From CAVONB01 sp963697205 (lineage in GTDB: Bacteria; Pseudomonadota; Alphaproteobacteria; Rhizobiales; Hyphomicrobiaceae), in the NCBI GenBank assembly GCA_963697205.1, contig CAVONB010000008.1:186001-250000 (forward strand): a DNA stretch of 64,000 nucleotides. Reading direction: 5' to 3'. A program made the position numbers and the translations under genes. Position 1 is the stretch's first letter, and every line of letters begins with the position of its first letter. The notes under the pieces were generated by a model, which had not been told where the DNA came from, searched no databases, and saw only the letters and a list, made by a program, of their open reading frames with translations. Shown here piece after piece: positions 1 to 8,694 of this stretch.

Positions 1-1
1 G

Positions 2-127
2 CTGGCCAGGGCGGCCGCCTCGCTGGGACTGGGGCGCGAGGAGGTCCTCCGCCTGACCGGGCGCACGGGGCTGTCCTCACTGGCCCTTGACGGTCTCCTG
101 TCCGTTTGGCACCCTCAGGAAAATTGA
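2..127 (+). CDS. C-terminal end of a probable signal peptide peptidase (SppA-type), partial
   Basis: An open frame enters from the left edge and stops at a TGA ending at 127. The 41 visible residues end in GLLSVWHPQEN. They cannot be assigned by a catalytic motif because only the tail is present. The call rests on context: in many Hyphomicrobiales sppA lies directly before ihfB, which starts 34 bases downstream here. The codons look like real coding sequence (Ala/Leu/Arg-rich helix, GC-rich third positions). It could be another protein. Confidence 0.45.
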   Translation: MARAAASLGLGREEVLRLTGRTGLSSLALDGLLSVWHPQEN

Positions 128-160
128 GGGATTACAAGAGCTTTTAACGGGGTAGGGTCC

Positions 161-481
161 GTGATCAAATCTGAGCTGATCCAGCGTATCGCTGCAGCCA
201 ATCCACATCTGTTCCATCGCGACGTGGAGCGGATCGTAAACGTCATTTTCGAGGAGATCGTGGATGCGCTCGCGCGTGGCGACCGCGTGGAGCTGCGCGG
301 GTTCGGCGCGTTCACCGTGAAGCACCGCGCGGCCCGTGTCGGGCGGAACCCGCGCACGGGTACGCCCGTCAAGGTCGATGAGAAGTTCGTGCCGTTCTTC
401 AAGACCGGCAAGGAACTGCGCGAGCGTTTGAACGAAACACCGGTGGAACCCAAGCCGCGCCGTGCTGCGCGCAAACACTAG
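161..481 (+). CDS. ihfB: Integration host factor subunit beta
   Basis: This 106-residue HU/IHF-family DNA-bending protein would pair with IHF-alpha and bend DNA at specific sites in recombination, replication and sigma-54 transcription. The family signature is complete: N-terminal helices from MIKSELIQRI, the RGFGAF turn near residue 46, and the DNA-intercalating arm RNPRTGTPVKV near residues 62-72. The Arg/Lys-rich tail ending RRAARKH is a few residues longer than in enterobacteria, as is common in alphaproteobacteria. The start is GTG at 161, preceded by a GGGG-rich stretch. It is followed by the LapA-type gene and trpF, a familiar order in the group. Confidence 0.95.
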   Translation: MIKSELIQRIAAANPHLFHRDVERIVNVIFEEIVDALARGDRVELRGFGAFTVKHRAARVGRNPRTGTPVKVDEKFVPFFKTGKELRERLNETPVEPKPRRAARKH

Positions 482-594
482 ACGCAGGCGTCCACGTCTG
501 TTCGCACGTATCGCGCAGTCCGGCCGCCATGAGATCACTCACATGAACGCCCACCTCGACTGTTCACCTGCGTCCCAACAATGAGGCCGATGTC

Positions 595-942
595 TTGATC
601 AACCGCGTGCTCTGGCTCCTGATCGGCTTTCCCGTCGCCGTGCTGCTCATTGCACTGGCGGTGGCCAATCGTCATGACGTGCGTCTCGTGCTGGATCCCT
701 TCCGGCCGGAAGCCCCGGTACTGTCGATGGATCTGCCATTCTATATCTACCTGTTTGGTGCGCTGATCGCGGGTGTCCTGCTTGGCGGTTTTGCCACCTG
801 GCTGAGCCAGGGCCAGTGGCGTCATCGTGCGCGGGTGCGCGCCCACGAAGCCGCGCGCTGGCAGTCGGAAGCCGAGCGCCTGTCGCGCGAGCGCGATAGC
901 GAGCTGTCCACGCGCAAGCAACTCGTTGCCGTCCGGCGCTAG
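595..942 (+). CDS. LapA-domain (DUF1049) inner-membrane protein
   Basis: This 115-residue protein has two hydrophobic segments at about residues 5-24 and 48-70, joined by a short periplasmic loop. A charged helical cytoplasmic tail rich in Arg, Glu and Gln follows. This is the usual LapA/DUF1049 layout. Relatives (LapA/YciS) act with LapB in lipopolysaccharide assembly control in enterobacteria; in alphaproteobacteria the role is not established. The start is TTG at 595, chosen because the in-frame codons just upstream offer no ATG and a TGAGG lies about ten bases before it. It sits between ihfB and the trp genes. Confidence 0.8.
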   Translation: MINRVLWLLIGFPVAVLLIALAVANRHDVRLVLDPFRPEAPVLSMDLPFYIYLFGALIAGVLLGGFATWLSQGQWRHRARVRAHEAARWQSEAERLSRERDSELSTRKQLVAVRR

Positions 943-1043
943 CTGCGCACTGGACAACGCTGGGCATGCGCATCATCCGGGCAACCGACGTCGCCGACGT
1001 CCTCGCCTATCCCCGTCTTGTCGACGTCCCGTGGCGACCGATC

Positions 1044-1442
1044 TCAGCCCTGCTTCAGCTTGGCCGCGCCCTGGCGTCCCGCCGCACCGTCGTTTTCGAC
1101 CAGCTTGGCGATGGTAGGCTCTGCAGCGGCGTCGGCGAGGTCGTCGGGTGTGTACGGCACCTTGTAGCCGCCGGTGGCCTCGTCATAGTCGAGTGCCGAC
1201 CACGGCACGGGATAGAAATTGTCGGTCGATGTCAGCGCCCCGCCGACACTGATGACGGCAAACATGATCGCAGTCCCGGTCTTGTCGAGGATCACGTCCT
1301 CCACCTCGCCGAGCGGGTCGCCGCTTTTGCTGAAAACACGGGTGCCGACGACGCGGGAGGCACGGATCGCTGTCGTGTGGCCTGAGGCAGTGGGCATGGC
1401 AGAACTTCTGCTCTGGAGGTTGGGCGCGGGCATCGCGGCCAT
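1044..1442 (-). CDS. PRC-barrel domain protein
   Basis: This 132-residue protein carries one PRC-barrel domain at roughly residues 30-105. It starts near SRVVGTRVFSKSGDPLGEV, includes an ILDK turn, and ends near VPWSALDYD. PRC-barrels occur in photosynthetic reaction-centre H subunits, RimM and many small soluble alphaproteobacterial proteins. Free-standing ones like this have no settled role and may be stress-related. The start at 1442 is favoured because GGAGG lies six bases upstream; starts at 1433 or 1397 are possible. It is transcribed against ihfB and trpF, only about 100 bases from the trpF start, so the two promoters share that gap. Confidence 0.85.
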   Translation of the reverse strand: MAAMPAPNLQSRSSAMPTASGHTTAIRASRVVGTRVFSKSGDPLGEVEDVILDKTGTAIMFAVISVGGALTSTDNFYPVPWSALDYDEATGGYKVPYTPDDLADAAAEPTIAKLVENDGAAGRQGAAKLKQG

Positions 1443-1545
1443 TTGGAACCTCCAGATGAGATGTAGGCCGCAACAGCCGAGCCGCTGGTGGGGTTCCGCG
1501 ACCGCTGCGCTTGACTTTTGCAACGCCGATCCCCCTTTGAAAGGC

Positions 1546-2205
1546 ATGACGACAGCGGTAAAAATCTGCGGACTGAAGACCGAGGCGGCGCTCGATGCCG
1601 CGCTCGCCGGCGGCGCCGACTACATCGGCTTAGTGTTCTATCCCCCGAGCCCGCGCAACGTGGATATCGCCACGGCTGCGGGCCTGGCGGACCGCGCGCG
1701 CGGGCGGACCCGTATCGTCGCCCTCCTGGTCGACCCCGACGACGCCTTGGTTGCCGAAGTCGCCACGAGCGTTCGCCCGGATGTGCTGCAACTGCACGGC
1801 GCGGAGACGCCAGACCGCTGTCGCACGATCCACGCCGCGACCGGCATTCCCGTCATGAAGGCGATCAAAGTCGAGACCGCTGCGGACGCCGCCGCAGCCC
1901 TCGCCTACGCCGACGTCGTCGAGCGCATCCTTTTCGACGCCAAGGCCCCCAAGGGCATGTCCGGGGCGCTGCCCGGCGGTAACGGCCTCGCCTTCGACTG
2001 GGACGCGATCGCCGGCGTCGCCCCGCACCTGACTTACATGCTGTCGGGCGGCCTGACACCGGAGACGGTGGCGACCGCCATCCGCATCACTGGCGCGCCG
2101 GCCGTCGATGTCTCTTCCGGCGTCGAATCCCGGCCCGGTGAGAAAGACCCCGACATGATCCGCCGCTTCCTTCGCGCCGCCAAGACCGCTAACAACGGGG
2201 CTTGA
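1546..2205 (+). CDS. trpF: Phosphoribosylanthranilate isomerase
   Basis: This 219-residue TIM-barrel enzyme converts N-(5-phosphoribosyl)anthranilate to CdRP in tryptophan synthesis. Visible signatures are KICGLK at the N-terminus (catalytic Cys at residue 8), YIGLVFYPPSPR, the VLQLHG strand, and the phosphate-binding C-terminal DVSSGVE motif containing the catalytic Asp. The start is ATG at 1546, preceded closely by GAAAGG. A frame-extended start further upstream would add unrelated sequence and overlap the PRC-barrel gene. trpB follows 61 bases downstream on the same strand. Confidence 0.96.
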   Translation: MTTAVKICGLKTEAALDAALAGGADYIGLVFYPPSPRNVDIATAAGLADRARGRTRIVALLVDPDDALVAEVATSVRPDVLQLHGAETPDRCRTIHAATGIPVMKAIKVETAADAAAALAYADVVERILFDAKAPKGMSGALPGGNGLAFDWDAIAGVAPHLTYMLSGGLTPETVATAIRITGAPAVDVSSGVESRPGEKDPDMIRRFLRAAKTANNGA

Positions 2206-2266
2206 ACCGCCATCCCGACCGGGTCCGCCCGGTCCAGCCCATGCCAGACCTGCCAGGACACGCCTT

Positions 2267-3520
2267 ATGAAGCCCACTGCCGTCTCGCCCAACTCCTTTC
2301 GCACCGGTCCCGACGAGCGCGGGCATTTCGGCATCTTCGGCGGGCGATTCGTGGCCGAGACGCTGATGCCGCTGATCCTCGACCTGGAGACGGCCTACAA
2401 CGCCGCAAGGTCCGATCCCGCGTTCCAGGCGGAGATCGCCTCGCTCAACATGCACTACGCGGGCCGGCCATCGCCGCTCTACTACGCCGAGCGATTGACC
2501 GAGCATCTGCGCGCCGTGCCCGAGGCTAAGGGCAAAGGCGGCGCCAAGATCTATTTCAAGCGCGACGAGCTCAACCACACCGGCTCGCACAAGATCAACA
2601 ACTGCCTTGGCCAGATCCTGCTCGCCCGTCGCATGGGCAAGACGCGCATCATCGCGGAGACCGGCGCTGGCCAGCACGGCGTCGCCGTCGCAACCGTGTG
2701 CGCGCGCTTCGGGCTGCCGTGCGAGATCTTCATGGGCGCGACCGACGTCGCGCGCCAGAAGCCGAACGTGTTCCGCATGAAGCTGCTGGGCGCCAAGGTC
2801 AACGCGGTGACGGCGGGCGCGGGCACGCTGAAGGACGCCATGAACGAGGCGCTGCGCGATTGGGTCACCAACGTGCACGACACCTATTACATCATCGGCA
2901 CGGCGGCCGGTCCTCATCCCTATCCAGCGATGGTGCGCGACTTCCAGTCCGTCATCGGCCAGGAGACGCGCGAGCAAATGCACCAGCGCGAGGGCCGCCT
3001 GCCCGACACGCTCGTCGCCTGCATCGGCGGCGGCTCCAACGCCATCGGTCTGTTCCATCCCTTCCTCGACGACAAGGACGTCAAGATCTACGGCGTCGAG
3101 GCCGGTGGTCACGGGCTCGACGTGCCCAACGGCCATGCCGCCTCGATGAACGGCGGCCGTCCGGGCGTGCTGCACGGCAACCGCACGTATCTGTTGCAGG
3201 ACGAGGAGGGCCAGATCCTGGAAGGCCACTCGATCTCGGCCGGCCTCGACTATCCCGGTGTCGGCCCGGAGCATTCGTGGCTGAAGGACACCGGCCGCGT
3301 GAACTACGTCTCCGTCACCGACACCGAAGCGCTCGACGCGTTCCAGCTGCTGACGCGCATCGAAGGCATCATTCCGGCACTCGAGCCCGCCCACGCGCTC
3401 GCCTACGTGACCAAGCTCGCGCCGAACCTGCCGCAGGATAATTTGATGGTGATGAATCTCTGCGGCCGCGGCGACAAGGACATCTTCGCCGTCGCTGAGC
3501 ACCTGGGCATGGACATGTGA
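2267..3520 (+). CDS. trpB: Tryptophan synthase beta chain
   Basis: This 417-residue PLP enzyme condenses indole with serine in the last step of tryptophan synthesis. The PLP lysine is K109 in HTGSHKINN, the active-site Glu lies in AETGAGQHG, and the phosphate-binding loop is GGGSNA. The length and N-terminal extension match alphaproteobacterial TrpB1-type enzymes, which work with TrpA. The start is ATG at 2267. It forms a tandem with trpF, but trpA, which normally follows, is missing: the next gene is RNase R on the opposite strand after a palindromic repeat. Confidence 0.97.
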   Translation: MKPTAVSPNSFRTGPDERGHFGIFGGRFVAETLMPLILDLETAYNAARSDPAFQAEIASLNMHYAGRPSPLYYAERLTEHLRAVPEAKGKGGAKIYFKRDELNHTGSHKINNCLGQILLARRMGKTRIIAETGAGQHGVAVATVCARFGLPCEIFMGATDVARQKPNVFRMKLLGAKVNAVTAGAGTLKDAMNEALRDWVTNVHDTYYIIGTAAGPHPYPAMVRDFQSVIGQETREQMHQREGRLPDTLVACIGGGSNAIGLFHPFLDDKDVKIYGVEAGGHGLDVPNGHAASMNGGRPGVLHGNRTYLLQDEEGQILEGHSISAGLDYPGVGPEHSWLKDTGRVNYVSVTDTEALDAFQLLTRIEGIIPALEPAHALAYVTKLAPNLPQDNLMVMNLCGRGDKDIFAVAEHLGMDM

Positions 3521-3526
3521 TGCTTG

Positions 3527-3547
3527 TCCTCCCTCTTGAGGGAGAAG
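3527..3547. repeat. Short palindrome after trpB
   Basis: CTCCCTC and GAGGGAG face each other almost without a loop just after the trpB stop codon. It could act as a weak terminator or be part of a G/C-rich palindromic repeat, as similar CCTCCC/GGGAGG palindromes recur at 17160 and inside dnaE2. There is no T-run. Confidence 0.4.
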
Positions 3548-3632
3548 CGACGCACGCGCCGGCGGACCCAGCACCGCACAGCCGCGCTTGCACGGCTGCT
3601 CGCGCTTATGGTGCGCGCCATTGGCGTGGCTG

Positions 3633-3702
3633 GGGACACCCACCATTTTCTGCTCGACGCCAATTCACTGGAACGCGTTGCCGAGAAAATGGTGGGTGTC
3701 CC
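3633..3702. repeat. Long inverted repeat between trpB and rnr
   Basis: Two perfect 19-base arms face each other: the left arm at 3633-3651 begins GGGACACCCACC and the right arm at 3684-3702 ends GGTGGGTGTCCC. The loop is 32 bases. The arms resemble the GGGACACC-type palindromes associated with REP elements and RAYT transposases. No transposase is present here. The position between convergent trpB and rnr also allows a bidirectional terminator role, although no T-run follows. Confidence 0.75.
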
Positions 3703-3711
3703 ACTCTCGCT

Positions 3712-6192
3712 TCACCGCCTCCCGCGCTTCTCCCGCAACGGCCGAGATCCCTTGCGCGAGAATCGCTCGCCGCCCCCGCTGCGCCCGCCCAATTTCTGCA
3801 GCGTGCCTTTGCTCGGTTTGCCCTTCGAGATCATCTCGAAGCGCAGCGCGCCCGCCGATGGCACCGCCTCCACCAGACGCACCTCGACGGCATCGCCCAG
3901 GTGGAAGCCGAGCCCCGAGCGCGACCCGACCATCGCGTGCGCGGCTTCCACGTGATGGAAGAAATCATCGCCCAGGCTCGACACGGGCACGAACCCGTCG
4001 GCGCCGGTGTCTTTCAACTTCACGAACAGCCCGAACCGCGTGACGCCGCCGATCTTGGCCTGGAAGGTCGCGCCGATCCGGTCGGACAGATGCGCGGCGA
4101 TCAGCCGGTCCGTCGTCTCGCGCTCGGCGACCATCGCACGCCGCTCGGCCTGCGAGATCGCTTGCGCGACTTCGCCAAGTCGCGGGATCTCGTCATCCGC
4201 CATGCCGCCCGGTCCGCCGAGCCCCAGCCCGCGCACGAGCGCGCGGTGCACGACGAGATCGGCGTAGCGGCGGATGGGCGAGGTGAAGTGCGCGTAGCGC
4301 GCGAGATTCAGGCCGAAGTGACCATAATTCTCGATCGTGTACTCGGCCTGCGCTTGCGAGCGCAGCACCACCTCGTTGACGAGCTCGGGCACCGGCAGCT
4401 CTTTGGCGCGGGCGAGGATCGTGTTGAACGCGGCAGGCTTCAACTGGCCAGCACCCGCCGGCAGCTTCATGCCGATAGTGTCGAGGAAATCGTTCAACGA
4501 TTGCAGCTTTTCCTTCGAGGGCTGCGCGTGGGCGCGGTACATCACCGGCAGACGCTTTCCTTCCAGCGCCTGCGCCGCGGCGACGTTCGCCTGGATCATC
4601 ATCTCCTCGATCAGCCGATGCGCCTCGAGCCGCTCCGGCACGACCACGCGCGCGACACGGCCCTCCTTGTCGAGCTCGATCTTCTTCTCCGGCAGGTCGA
4701 GATCGAGCGGACCGCGCCTGTCGCGCGCGATGGCGAGGGCCTGATAGGCGCGCCACAACGGCATCAGCGCCTTGTCCATCAGCGGCGCACATTTTTCACC
4801 CGGACTGCCGTCGAAGGCCGCTTGTGCATCCTCGTAGGACAGCTTCGCCGCCGAGCGCATCATCGCGCGCAGGAATTGGTGCCCCGTCTTGGTCCCGGAC
4901 TTGTCGAAGATCATGCGCACGGCGAGGCAGGGACGATCCTCGCCCTCGCGCAGCGAGCAAAGGTCGTTGGAGATCTTCTCCGGAAGCATGGGTACGACAC
5001 GGTCGGGAAAATAGACCGAGTTGCCGCGCAACTGCGCCTCGCGGTCGAGGCGCGAGCCGGGCCTGACGTACTGCGCGACATCCGCGATGGCGACGATCAC
5101 GATGTGACCACCCTCGTTCCTGGGATCGGCGTCGGGCGTGGCATAGACCGCATCGTCGTGGTCACGCGCGTCCCTGGGATCGATGGTCAAGAGCGGCAGC
5201 TCCCGCAGGTCCGTTCGCCCAGCCATCGTCGGCGACTGCAACGTCGCCAGCTCCTCCAGCACGCGCTCGGGGAACTCGTCGGGAATACCGTGGGTGTGGA
5301 TTGCGATCAGGCTGATCTTGCGCTCGTCGTCGGGGTTGCCGAGGCTTTCCATGACGCGCGCCTGCGGCACGCCTAAGCGGCCGGATCGCGCCAGATCGAA
5401 GCGCACGAGGTCGCCGTCCCGGGCGTCGCCTTCGTCGCCACGCTGGATCGACCAGGCGCGCAGCTCCTTCTTGTCGATCGGCTCGATCGAGCCACCCCCA
5501 TGGCCCCGTCGATCCGCGCGGAAGATGCCCAAGAGGCGCCGCTTCTCACGTGGCAGCCGCTTGATCGGGCGCGCCTCGAAGCGGAAGCCCTGCACGTCGT
5601 GTCCGTCGAGGCGGGTGATGCGCGCGAGTACTCGGTCGCCGACGCCGAGCGCGGGACCGTCGTCCTTGCGCTGCGGCAGGATCAGGACGCGCGGGCGCTC
5701 GCCGTGCTCGGCTGAATCCCAGACGGCCGGTGCGCCCACGAGATCGCCGTCCGTGTCGCGCCCCGTCACCTCGAGCACGGTGACCGGTGGCAGGCCGCCC
5801 TTCTCGCGCATTTCCTTACGGTTGCCCGCGAGCAGGCCCTCGTCCGACATCTCCGCCAGCAAGGTCTTCAGCGCAATGCGGTCGCCACCCTTGATGCCGA
5901 AGGCGCGCGCGATCTCCCGCTTCCCCACCTTCTCCTGCGCGGCGCGCACGAACGCGAGGATCGCCTCCCGGGTCGGCAGCCCGTTCTCGTCGCGGTCCGT
6001 GCGTGGTCGACGGCTGGCGCCGGCGGCGTCGTCGCCCGCGGCAAGGTCCTCGCCCGCCTCCAGATCCTCCGGCAGCGGCTCGCCCGGCGGACGGCTGCCG
6101 TGCCCATGCCCGTGCCCATGCGACGACGAGCGCCGCGACCGCTTGGCGACGGCTGGGCGTTTGGCCTTGGGCGTCTTGATCTTTTTCGCCAT
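3712..6192 (-). CDS. rnr: Ribonuclease R
   Basis: This 826-residue 3'-to-5' exoribonuclease of the RNB family degrades structured RNA and participates in tmRNA-dependent mRNA decay; smpB is elsewhere in this window. Domains in order: a basic His/Gly-rich leader, a winged-helix segment near residues 65-130, cold-shock-like folds, the RNB core with the metal-binding aspartates in DPRDARDHDDAV near residue 340, and a C-terminal S1 domain near 700-785. A basic Ser/Arg/Lys tail follows. The start at 6192 (MAKKIKTPKAK) has AGGAGG upstream; earlier in-frame ATGs would add unrelated residues overlapping a repeat. It is longer than the E. coli enzyme's core mainly through the basic ends. Confidence 0.95.
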   Translation of the reverse strand: MAKKIKTPKAKRPAVAKRSRRSSSHGHGHGHGSRPPGEPLPEDLEAGEDLAAGDDAAGASRRPRTDRDENGLPTREAILAFVRAAQEKVGKREIARAFGIKGGDRIALKTLLAEMSDEGLLAGNRKEMREKGGLPPVTVLEVTGRDTDGDLVGAPAVWDSAEHGERPRVLILPQRKDDGPALGVGDRVLARITRLDGHDVQGFRFEARPIKRLPREKRRLLGIFRADRRGHGGGSIEPIDKKELRAWSIQRGDEGDARDGDLVRFDLARSGRLGVPQARVMESLGNPDDERKISLIAIHTHGIPDEFPERVLEELATLQSPTMAGRTDLRELPLLTIDPRDARDHDDAVYATPDADPRNEGGHIVIVAIADVAQYVRPGSRLDREAQLRGNSVYFPDRVVPMLPEKISNDLCSLREGEDRPCLAVRMIFDKSGTKTGHQFLRAMMRSAAKLSYEDAQAAFDGSPGEKCAPLMDKALMPLWRAYQALAIARDRRGPLDLDLPEKKIELDKEGRVARVVVPERLEAHRLIEEMMIQANVAAAQALEGKRLPVMYRAHAQPSKEKLQSLNDFLDTIGMKLPAGAGQLKPAAFNTILARAKELPVPELVNEVVLRSQAQAEYTIENYGHFGLNLARYAHFTSPIRRYADLVVHRALVRGLGLGGPGGMADDEIPRLGEVAQAISQAERRAMVAERETTDRLIAAHLSDRIGATFQAKIGGVTRFGLFVKLKDTGADGFVPVSSLGDDFFHHVEAAHAMVGSRSGLGFHLGDAVEVRLVEAVPSAGALRFEMISKGKPSKGTLQKLGGRSGGGERFSRKGSRPLREKRGRR

Positions 6193-6242
6193 CGAGGATG
6201 GGCCTCCTGTCGGCCGTTCTGGAGTCCCCCGGCTATCGCACA

Positions 6243-6321
6243 GAAACGGGGACCAGGCACCCATTGTGATACGGCTACCAAATCGGATGTCCGGGTTAGG
6301 ATAGACATCTGACCCCATTTC
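6243..6321. repeat. REP-like palindromic element upstream of rnr
   Basis: GAAACGGGG at 6243-6251 faces CCCCATTTC at 6313-6321 (eight of nine bases complementary), with an inner GATGTC/GACATC pair. Read on the minus strand it begins with AAATGGGGTCAGATGTC and ends with GGTGCCTGGTCCCC, a pattern reminiscent of RAYT-associated repeats. It lies between divergent rnr and the TRIC-type gene, so it also overlaps their promoter region. Confidence 0.5.
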
Positions 6322-6404
6322 CCGCGCGCGGTTTCACCCATCCTGTGGGCTTGGTCGCGATCAGCCCTCCCGCCGCACCGACGGTCACGCTTGTAGGAGC
6401 ACAC

Positions 6405-7097
6405 ATGCCAGAGCTGTGGACCCGTGCCAGCGACCTGCTCGCCACGCTGCAAACACTGCTGCCGGCGCTCGATCTGGCCGCAGCGGCGGTTTTCGCGCTG
6501 ACGGGTGCGCTCGTCGCCTCCCGCAAGCAGATGGATATCGTGGGCTTCATGTGGCTCGGCGTGGTCACAGGTGTCGGCGGTGGCACCGTGCGCGATCTCC
6601 TGTTGGGCGTGCCGGTATTCTGGGTGCGCGACGTGTCGCCGGTGATCGCCTGTCTGGCAGCCGCGGTGCTGGCGTTCTTCACCGCCCACCACGTCCACTC
6701 GCGCTATCGGCTGATCCTCTGGCTCGACGCCGTCGGCCTGGCGCTGGTGACGATGGCCGGCACCGCCAAGGGCCTCGATGCCGGTACCGGTCCGATCGTC
6801 GCGGTGGTGATGGGCGTGGTGACAGCGGCGGTGGGCGGCATCATCCGCGACATCCTTGGACAGGAGCCCTCGATCATCCTGCGCCGCGAGATCTATGTGA
6901 CGGCGTCGCTGGCCGGCGCCGTCCTGTACGTCGGCCTGATCGATCTGGGCGCGATGAAGGTCGTGGCCGCATTCGTCGGCGGGTTGGTGACATTCCTCAT
7001 TCGAGGCCTGGCGCTGATCTATGGCTGGTCGCTGCCCAGCTATCGGTCCCGACCGGGTCGACCTTCCACTGAACCCGGCGGCACCGCCTCATCCTAA
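6405..7097 (+). CDS. Trimeric intracellular cation channel (TRIC/UPF0126) family membrane protein
   Basis: This 230-residue protein has about seven hydrophobic segments and two copies of the UPF0126 module. Each module carries a glycine kink motif: GGGTVRDLLLG near residue 63 and GGIIRDILG near 148. Prokaryotic TRIC relatives form trimeric K+-selective channels; some members are annotated as glycine transporters, so the substrate is not certain. The start at 6405 has AGGAG five bases upstream, which favours it over an in-frame ATG 60 bases earlier. It is a stand-alone gene divergent from rnr. Confidence 0.88.
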   Translation: MPELWTRASDLLATLQTLLPALDLAAAAVFALTGALVASRKQMDIVGFMWLGVVTGVGGGTVRDLLLGVPVFWVRDVSPVIACLAAAVLAFFTAHHVHSRYRLILWLDAVGLALVTMAGTAKGLDAGTGPIVAVVMGVVTAAVGGIIRDILGQEPSIILRREIYVTASLAGAVLYVGLIDLGAMKVVAAFVGGLVTFLIRGLALIYGWSLPSYRSRPGRPSTEPGGTASS

Positions 7098-7336
7098 CCC
7101 CACCCAAACGCCGCGGCTCCTGGGCAGGATCGCGCGGTGATGCACGTATGATCGGCCGATGCTGCCGCGGGGGGTGCCATCCGCCCGCCGCTTGCCGCCG
7201 ACCGCCGCCCGCGCCATAAGATCGGCCGAACGCCATCCACGTCACGTATCGGCAACTCAAGCAGCCCCGGATCTAACCGCCCCCGGAGCCCCGCCCCCAT
7301 GGTGAAGGTCCCGGCCCAACACGGAATGTCCCGTCC

Positions 7337-8023
7337 ATGACCGATCTCGTCGTCAAGGCCCCGCCGCAGGCTACTGTATCCGTTCGCGGCACCTCCGCCC
7401 GTTTCCCCGTGCATCGCATCTACTGCGTCGGCCGCAACTATGCTGCCCACGCCATCGAGATGGGCCACGACCCCAACAAGGAGCCGCCGTTCTTCTTCCT
7501 GAAGAATCCCGACAACGTCATCCTGGACGGCACCTTCCCCTATCCGCCGAAGTCCAAGAACGTGCACCACGAGGTCGAGATGATCGTGGCGCTGGGCAAG
7601 GGCGGCAAGGACATTCCCGTCGACAAGGCGCTCGACTGCGTGTTCGGCTATGGCGTCGGCATCGACATGACGCGCCGCGACCTGCAGGACGAGTGCAAGA
7701 AGCTGCAGCGCCCCTGGGAAATCGGCAAGGCGTTCGAGCACTCCGCCCCGATGGGCGAGATCGTGCCGGCCAAGGAGATCGGCCATCCCGTCAAGGGCGC
7801 GGTCTGGCTGAAGATCAACGGCGCCACGAAGCAGGAAGGCGACCTCAACCAGATGATCTGGAAGGTGCCGGAGATGATCTCCTACCTGTCCGGCCTGTTC
7901 GAGTTGTTCCCCGGCGACCTCATCATGTCGGGCACGCCCTCCGGCGTCGGACCTGTCCAGAAGGGCGACGAGATCGAAAGCTACGTGGAGGGCGTTGGCA
8001 CGCTCAAGACGAAGGTCGTCTGA
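7337..8023 (+). CDS. Fumarylacetoacetate hydrolase family protein
   Basis: This 228-residue FAH-fold enzyme shows the family marks YCVGRNYAAHAIEMG near the N-terminus, FFFLKNPDNV, the metal-site acidic residues in HHEVEMIVALG, and MSGTPSGVGPV near the C-terminus. Its size and sequence resemble bacterial fumarylpyruvate or acylpyruvate hydrolases of aromatic catabolism, but no pathway genes are adjacent, so the substrate cannot be named. The start is ATG at 7337. The gene is followed by a strong intrinsic terminator and seems monocistronic. Confidence 0.9.
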   Translation: MTDLVVKAPPQATVSVRGTSARFPVHRIYCVGRNYAAHAIEMGHDPNKEPPFFFLKNPDNVILDGTFPYPPKSKNVHHEVEMIVALGKGGKDIPVDKALDCVFGYGVGIDMTRRDLQDECKKLQRPWEIGKAFEHSAPMGEIVPAKEIGHPVKGAVWLKINGATKQEGDLNQMIWKVPEMISYLSGLFELFPGDLIMSGTPSGVGPVQKGDEIESYVEGVGTLKTKVV

Positions 8024-8046
8024 GGAAAGACCGCCCGTCAGTCAAA

Positions 8047-8084
8047 AAAGCCGCGAGCACCTGAGGTGTTCGCGGCTTTCTTTG
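8047..8084 (+). terminator. Rho-independent terminator of the FAH-family gene
   Basis: The stem AAAGCCGCGAGCACC/GGTGTTCGCGGCTTT has a TGA-type loop and one G-T pair, and is followed by TTTCTTTG. It begins about 24 bases after the stop codon at 8023. The convergent small membrane protein gene ends at 8108. Confidence 0.9.
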
Positions 8085-8107
8085 TCTCGATGGCCAGAAA
8101 GGCCGGA

Positions 8108-8464
8108 TTACTGCTTGGGCGCCTCGGCGGGTGCGGTTGGAACGGTCTGCACCGGCGTGTTGCCGCGCATCTCGTTGACCTTGTCCTTCACCGCGTCCAT
8201 GCGCTCCTTGGCCTCGGTCTTGAGCTCCTGGGCCTTTTCGCCCAACTGCGCCCGCGTCGGCAGATCCATGCGCACGCCGCCCATGTTGGACTTGACGAGC
8301 GTGCCGAAGATCAGCGCGAAGAGCACGGCCGTGATGAGCGCATTGGTGATGCGGCTCGAAAAGGAGATGATGTTGCCGATCAGGTCGACGACGAAGACCA
8401 CGATGGCAGCGATGATGACGGGCTGCAGCCAATGCAGGCTCTCTGGCAGGAAGTTCATGAGCAT
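8108..8464 (-). CDS. Small membrane protein of unknown function
   Basis: This 118-residue protein has two predicted membrane segments, about residues 15-34 and 39-57, and a short charged linker. Its hydrophilic tail contains a predicted amphipathic helix (KAQELKTEAKERMDAVKDK) and ends in a Pro/Ala/Thr-rich stretch. No family is recognised. The start at 8464 is supported by AGAGAGG a few bases upstream; a second ATG six bases later is possible. It converges on the FAH-family gene. Confidence 0.75.
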   Translation of the reverse strand: MLMNFLPESLHWLQPVIIAAIVVFVVDLIGNIISFSSRITNALITAVLFALIFGTLVKSNMGGVRMDLPTRAQLGEKAQELKTEAKERMDAVKDKVNEMRGNTPVQTVPTAPAEAPKQ

Positions 8465-8694
8465 GACCTCTCTCGTGTGATGCCGTCCGCGGCGGCTGGA
8501 GCAGGGTTAGACTACAACGGCCCTCGGATCGCAATTGTGACATGACGCTTTGCCGCGGACATGCGCCGCGCGCTGTGCGCAACGCTGGGCGCCACCAACA
8601 AACGTTTGCGGGCTGAATGGCGTTCCACATCTCGGCTGAGCGCATAAGTGGCTGTCGCCGCAGGCGCGTGCGGCAGCGCCCTGGCTGAAGGTCC

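Noticed and set aside
2189..3646. An open frame opposite trpB
   Set aside because: No family match; trpB on the plus strand has all active-site motifs.
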